A DNA stretch of 39,999 nt. It comes from Gemmatimonadota bacterium. GTDB taxonomy: Bacteria > Gemmatimonadota > Gemmatimonadetes > Gemmatimonadales > Gemmatimonadaceae. Shown one piece after another: positions 37,997-39,999 of this stretch. The position numbers and the translations under genes were made by a program. The first letter of the stretch is position 1. Every line of letters begins with the position of its first letter. The notes beneath the pieces are model-generated. The model was not told the origin of the DNA and ran no database searches. It saw only the letters and a program-made list of their open reading frames with translations. Location of the stretch: positions 1-39,999 of the forward strand of contig JARIEX010000016.1 of assembly GCA_031127095.1 (NCBI GenBank). The letters are read 5' to 3'.

Positions 37997-39973
37997 ATGA
38001 CTGCGCATCCCGCGGTGTTTTCGCCCCGCCATTCCGATCGTATCGCGTCGCCCGACAGCGCCTCGCTCGAGGCCTCATTCGATGTGCTCGTCATCGGCGG
38101 CGGGCACGCGGGGACCGAGGCGGCGGTGGCCGCCGCGCGCGCCGGCGCATCGGTCGCGCTGGTCACGGGGGCGCTCGAGCAAATCGGCCAACTGTCGTGC
38201 AACCCGGCGATCGGTGGCATCGCCAAGGGGACGGTTGTTCGGGAGGTCGATGCGCTCGGTGGGATCATGGCGCGCGCCACCGATCTGGCGTCGGTGCAGT
38301 TTCGCATGCTGAACCGCGGCAAAGGGCCGGCCGTGTGGGCACCGCGGGCACAGTGCGACCGGGGGCTGTACCGTCGTGCCGTGCGACAGCTACTCGAAGC
38401 GCAGCCGAATCTGCTCACGATACAAGGCATGGTGGCGCGGCTGTTATTCGATGCGAGTGGCGAGCGCGTAGCCGGCGTGGAAACGGTGGAAGGGCGTCGC
38501 TTCGGCGCGCGCGCCGTAGTGCTCACCACCGGGACGTTCGGCCGCGGCACCATGCACATCGGCACCGGCACGCGTATCAGTGGTGGTCGCGCGGGCGAGG
38601 CACCGTCCGTGCTGCTGGGCGAGCAACTCGATGCGTTGGGGCTGACCACCGAGCGGTTCAAGACGGGGACGCCGCCACGCATTGATGGGCGCAGCGTGCG
38701 CACGGGCGACCTCACGCTCCAGCACAGCGAGATCGACGCGTTCGACTATTCCTGGTCGCACTTCTGGACCACGCCACGCGCGCGCAGGGAGGATGGGGCT
38801 TGGCACACACGTCACCCGGCGCAGATGCCCTGCTGGCTCACGATGCTGGACGAGGCGGGCACATCGATCATCGCCGAGCATCTGGCGGAATCGGCGATGT
38901 ACGGCGGGGCGATCGCATCGCGTGGGCCGCGCTACTGCCCGAGCGTAGAAGACAAGGTCGTGAAGTTCCCGGACAAGCGGGAGCACCAGATTTTTCTGGA
39001 ACCCGAAGGACACGACACCCACGAGTTGTACGTGAACGGGTTGTCGACGTCGTTGCCGGCGCCGGTCCAGCTGGCCGTGCTGCGCAGCGTGCGTGGGCTT
39101 GAGGAGGTGCGGATGACACGCGCCGGTTACGCCATTGAGTACGACTATTATCCGCCCACGCAGCTGTCCGCCACGCTCGCATCGCGCGCGGTGCACGGCC
39201 TGTATTTCGCGGGACAGGTGAACGGCACGACCGGCTACGAAGAAGCGGCGGGGCAGGGGGTGATCGCCGGGCTCAATGCGGCGCGCTGGGTGCAGGGGCA
39301 GGAGCCGGTAATGCTGGGACGCGAGACGAGTTACATCGGTGTGCTGATCGACGATCTGGTCATGCGCGGGGTGGATGAGCCGTATCGCCTGTTCACCTCC
39401 CGTAGTGAATTCCGGCTCACGGTGCGTCAGGACAATGCGCTGGCGCGGCTTGGCGAGATCGGTAACGGCTTGGGTTTGTTCACGGCGGCCGAGCAGGCGC
39501 AGCTGGCGGTCCGCCTCGGCGCGGTGCGCGAGGCGTATGCGTTGGCCGAACGCACCAGCATGACGCCGGCGGTGGCGGATCCTTTGCTGTTGGCGGTGGG
39601 GTCGGCGCCGCTGCTGCATGCGGTGCGCGCGATCGAGCTAACGCGCCGGCAGGATGTGTCACTGGCCACCCTCTTTGCGGCCGCTGGCGTCGGCGGCGAC
39701 TTGCCGGTGGATGCGGTGGTGGGGGCCGAACTGGAGATCAAGTACGAGCGGTATTTCGACAAGGAGCGCAACCGGGCAAACCGGCTCAAGGCGCAGGGCT
39801 CGGTCCCGCTCGACGCATCGCTCGACTACGCGTCGATGCACACGATCTCGATCGAAGCGCGCCAGAAGCTCACGCGACTCCGTCCGTCCACACTGGCGCA
39901 GGCGGGTCAGATCCCGGGGATCAGCCCGGCGGATCTCCAGAATCTGCTGATGGAGCTGCGTCGCGGTTCGTGA
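37997..39973 (+). CDS. mnmG: tRNA uridine-5-carboxymethylaminomethyl(34) synthesis enzyme MnmG
   Basis: FAD-dependent partner of MnmE that installs the 5-carboxymethylaminomethyl group on U34 of several tRNAs. The 658-aa protein is complete. The FAD-binding GGGHAGTEAA is at 34-43, followed by the diagnostic SCNPAIGGIAKG (67-78) and REVDALGG, RMLNRGKGPAVWAPRAQCDR, TGTPPRIDGRS, RYCPSVEDK, NGTTGYEEAAGQG and the C-terminal KYERYFDKERNRAN. The first 28 residues precede the usual start of MnmG and are not conserved; no better ATG lies in between. The gene is divergent from a small unknown gene. No mnmE or rsmG is visible; the next gene would start past the window edge. Confidence 0.96.
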   Translation: MTAHPAVFSPRHSDRIASPDSASLEASFDVLVIGGGHAGTEAAVAAARAGASVALVTGALEQIGQLSCNPAIGGIAKGTVVREVDALGGIMARATDLASVQFRMLNRGKGPAVWAPRAQCDRGLYRRAVRQLLEAQPNLLTIQGMVARLLFDASGERVAGVETVEGRRFGARAVVLTTGTFGRGTMHIGTGTRISGGRAGEAPSVLLGEQLDALGLTTERFKTGTPPRIDGRSVRTGDLTLQHSEIDAFDYSWSHFWTTPRARREDGAWHTRHPAQMPCWLTMLDEAGTSIIAEHLAESAMYGGAIASRGPRYCPSVEDKVVKFPDKREHQIFLEPEGHDTHELYVNGLSTSLPAPVQLAVLRSVRGLEEVRMTRAGYAIEYDYYPPTQLSATLASRAVHGLYFAGQVNGTTGYEEAAGQGVIAGLNAARWVQGQEPVMLGRETSYIGVLIDDLVMRGVDEPYRLFTSRSEFRLTVRQDNALARLGEIGNGLGLFTAAEQAQLAVRLGAVREAYALAERTSMTPAVADPLLLAVGSAPLLHAVRAIELTRRQDVSLATLFAAAGVGGDLPVDAVVGAELEIKYERYFDKERNRANRLKAQGSVPLDASLDYASMHTISIEARQKLTRLRPSTLAQAGQIPGISPADLQNLLMELRRGS

Positions 39974-39989
39974 GCGAATCGACCGCTCT

Positions 39990-39995
39990 TATATA
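39990..39995 (+). promoter_or_regulatory. Possible -10 box at the right edge
   Basis: TATATA lies 17 bases past the mnmG stop and four bases from the window edge. It may be the -10 of a following gene's promoter; there is too little sequence to judge. Confidence 0.25.
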
Positions 39996-39999
39996 GAAG

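Noticed and set aside
1-39999. tRNA, rRNA, CRISPR arrays, insertion sequences, prophage or attachment sites
   Set aside because: None could be recognised by eye. All gaps are under about 170 bases, and no repeat-spacer pattern, transposase or integrase motif is present.

Overview
The window is a gene-dense, GC-rich bacterial chromosome segment with no rRNA, tRNA, insertion sequence, prophage or CRISPR array that I could find. The protein families, the number of outer-membrane beta-barrel proteins and a didermic surface-polysaccharide export set point to a Gram-negative-type bacterium. My best guess is the Gemmatimonadota (Gemmatimonas-like); this rests on general resemblance and was not tested by a search.

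Region 1 (about 0.2-16.9 kb) is a surface-polysaccharide locus of Wzx/Wzy type, built mostly from short divergent and convergent units. It holds an initiating sugar-phosphate transferase (211-1281), two GT4-type glycosyltransferases (1449-2621, 2618-3517), a Wza-like export protein (3612-4271), two divergent Wzi-like barrel paralogues (4321-5979, 5964-7667), a chain-length determinant without a kinase domain (7683-9278), a Wzy/ligase-like membrane protein (9143-10420), a repeat lipoprotein (10417-11625), a flippase fused to a glycosyltransferase (11625-13931), a GT2 glycosyltransferase (13977-14906) and a membrane FlaA1/CapD-type nucleotide-sugar dehydratase (14943-16859). Together these could initiate, assemble, flip, polymerise and export a heteropolysaccharide. 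No BY-kinase or phosphatase partner is in view. The most unusual pieces are the flippase-transferase fusion, the four-repeat lipoprotein translationally coupled between flippase and polymerase, and an 18-bp sequence shared by two divergent intergenic regions.

Region 2 (about 16.9-25.4 kb) is a minus-strand run: class I/II aminotransferase, a 175-aa unknown protein, an outer-membrane barrel protein, an ABC-F ATPase and a PlsC-like acyltransferase. A divergent secreted SGNH hydrolase is coupled to a 59-aa basic protein.

Region 3 (about 25.4-34.6 kb) is mixed: a DUF808 membrane protein, a membrane hexapeptide-repeat acyltransferase, an alpha/beta hydrolase, an aldo/keto reductase adjoining queD, a secreted class-A-beta-lactamase-like serine hydrolase that lacks the expected Glu166 motif, a BON protein plus a tandem universal-stress protein, a response regulator with a degenerate receiver, and a coupled pair of an unknown protein and an HTTM-type membrane protein.

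Region 4 (about 34.6-40 kb) has an ArsC/Spx-like protein with Ser in place of the redox Cys coupled to dctA, a YheT-type hydrolase, two small unknown genes overlapping tail to tail, and a complete mnmG. No intergenic gap exceeds about 170 bases.
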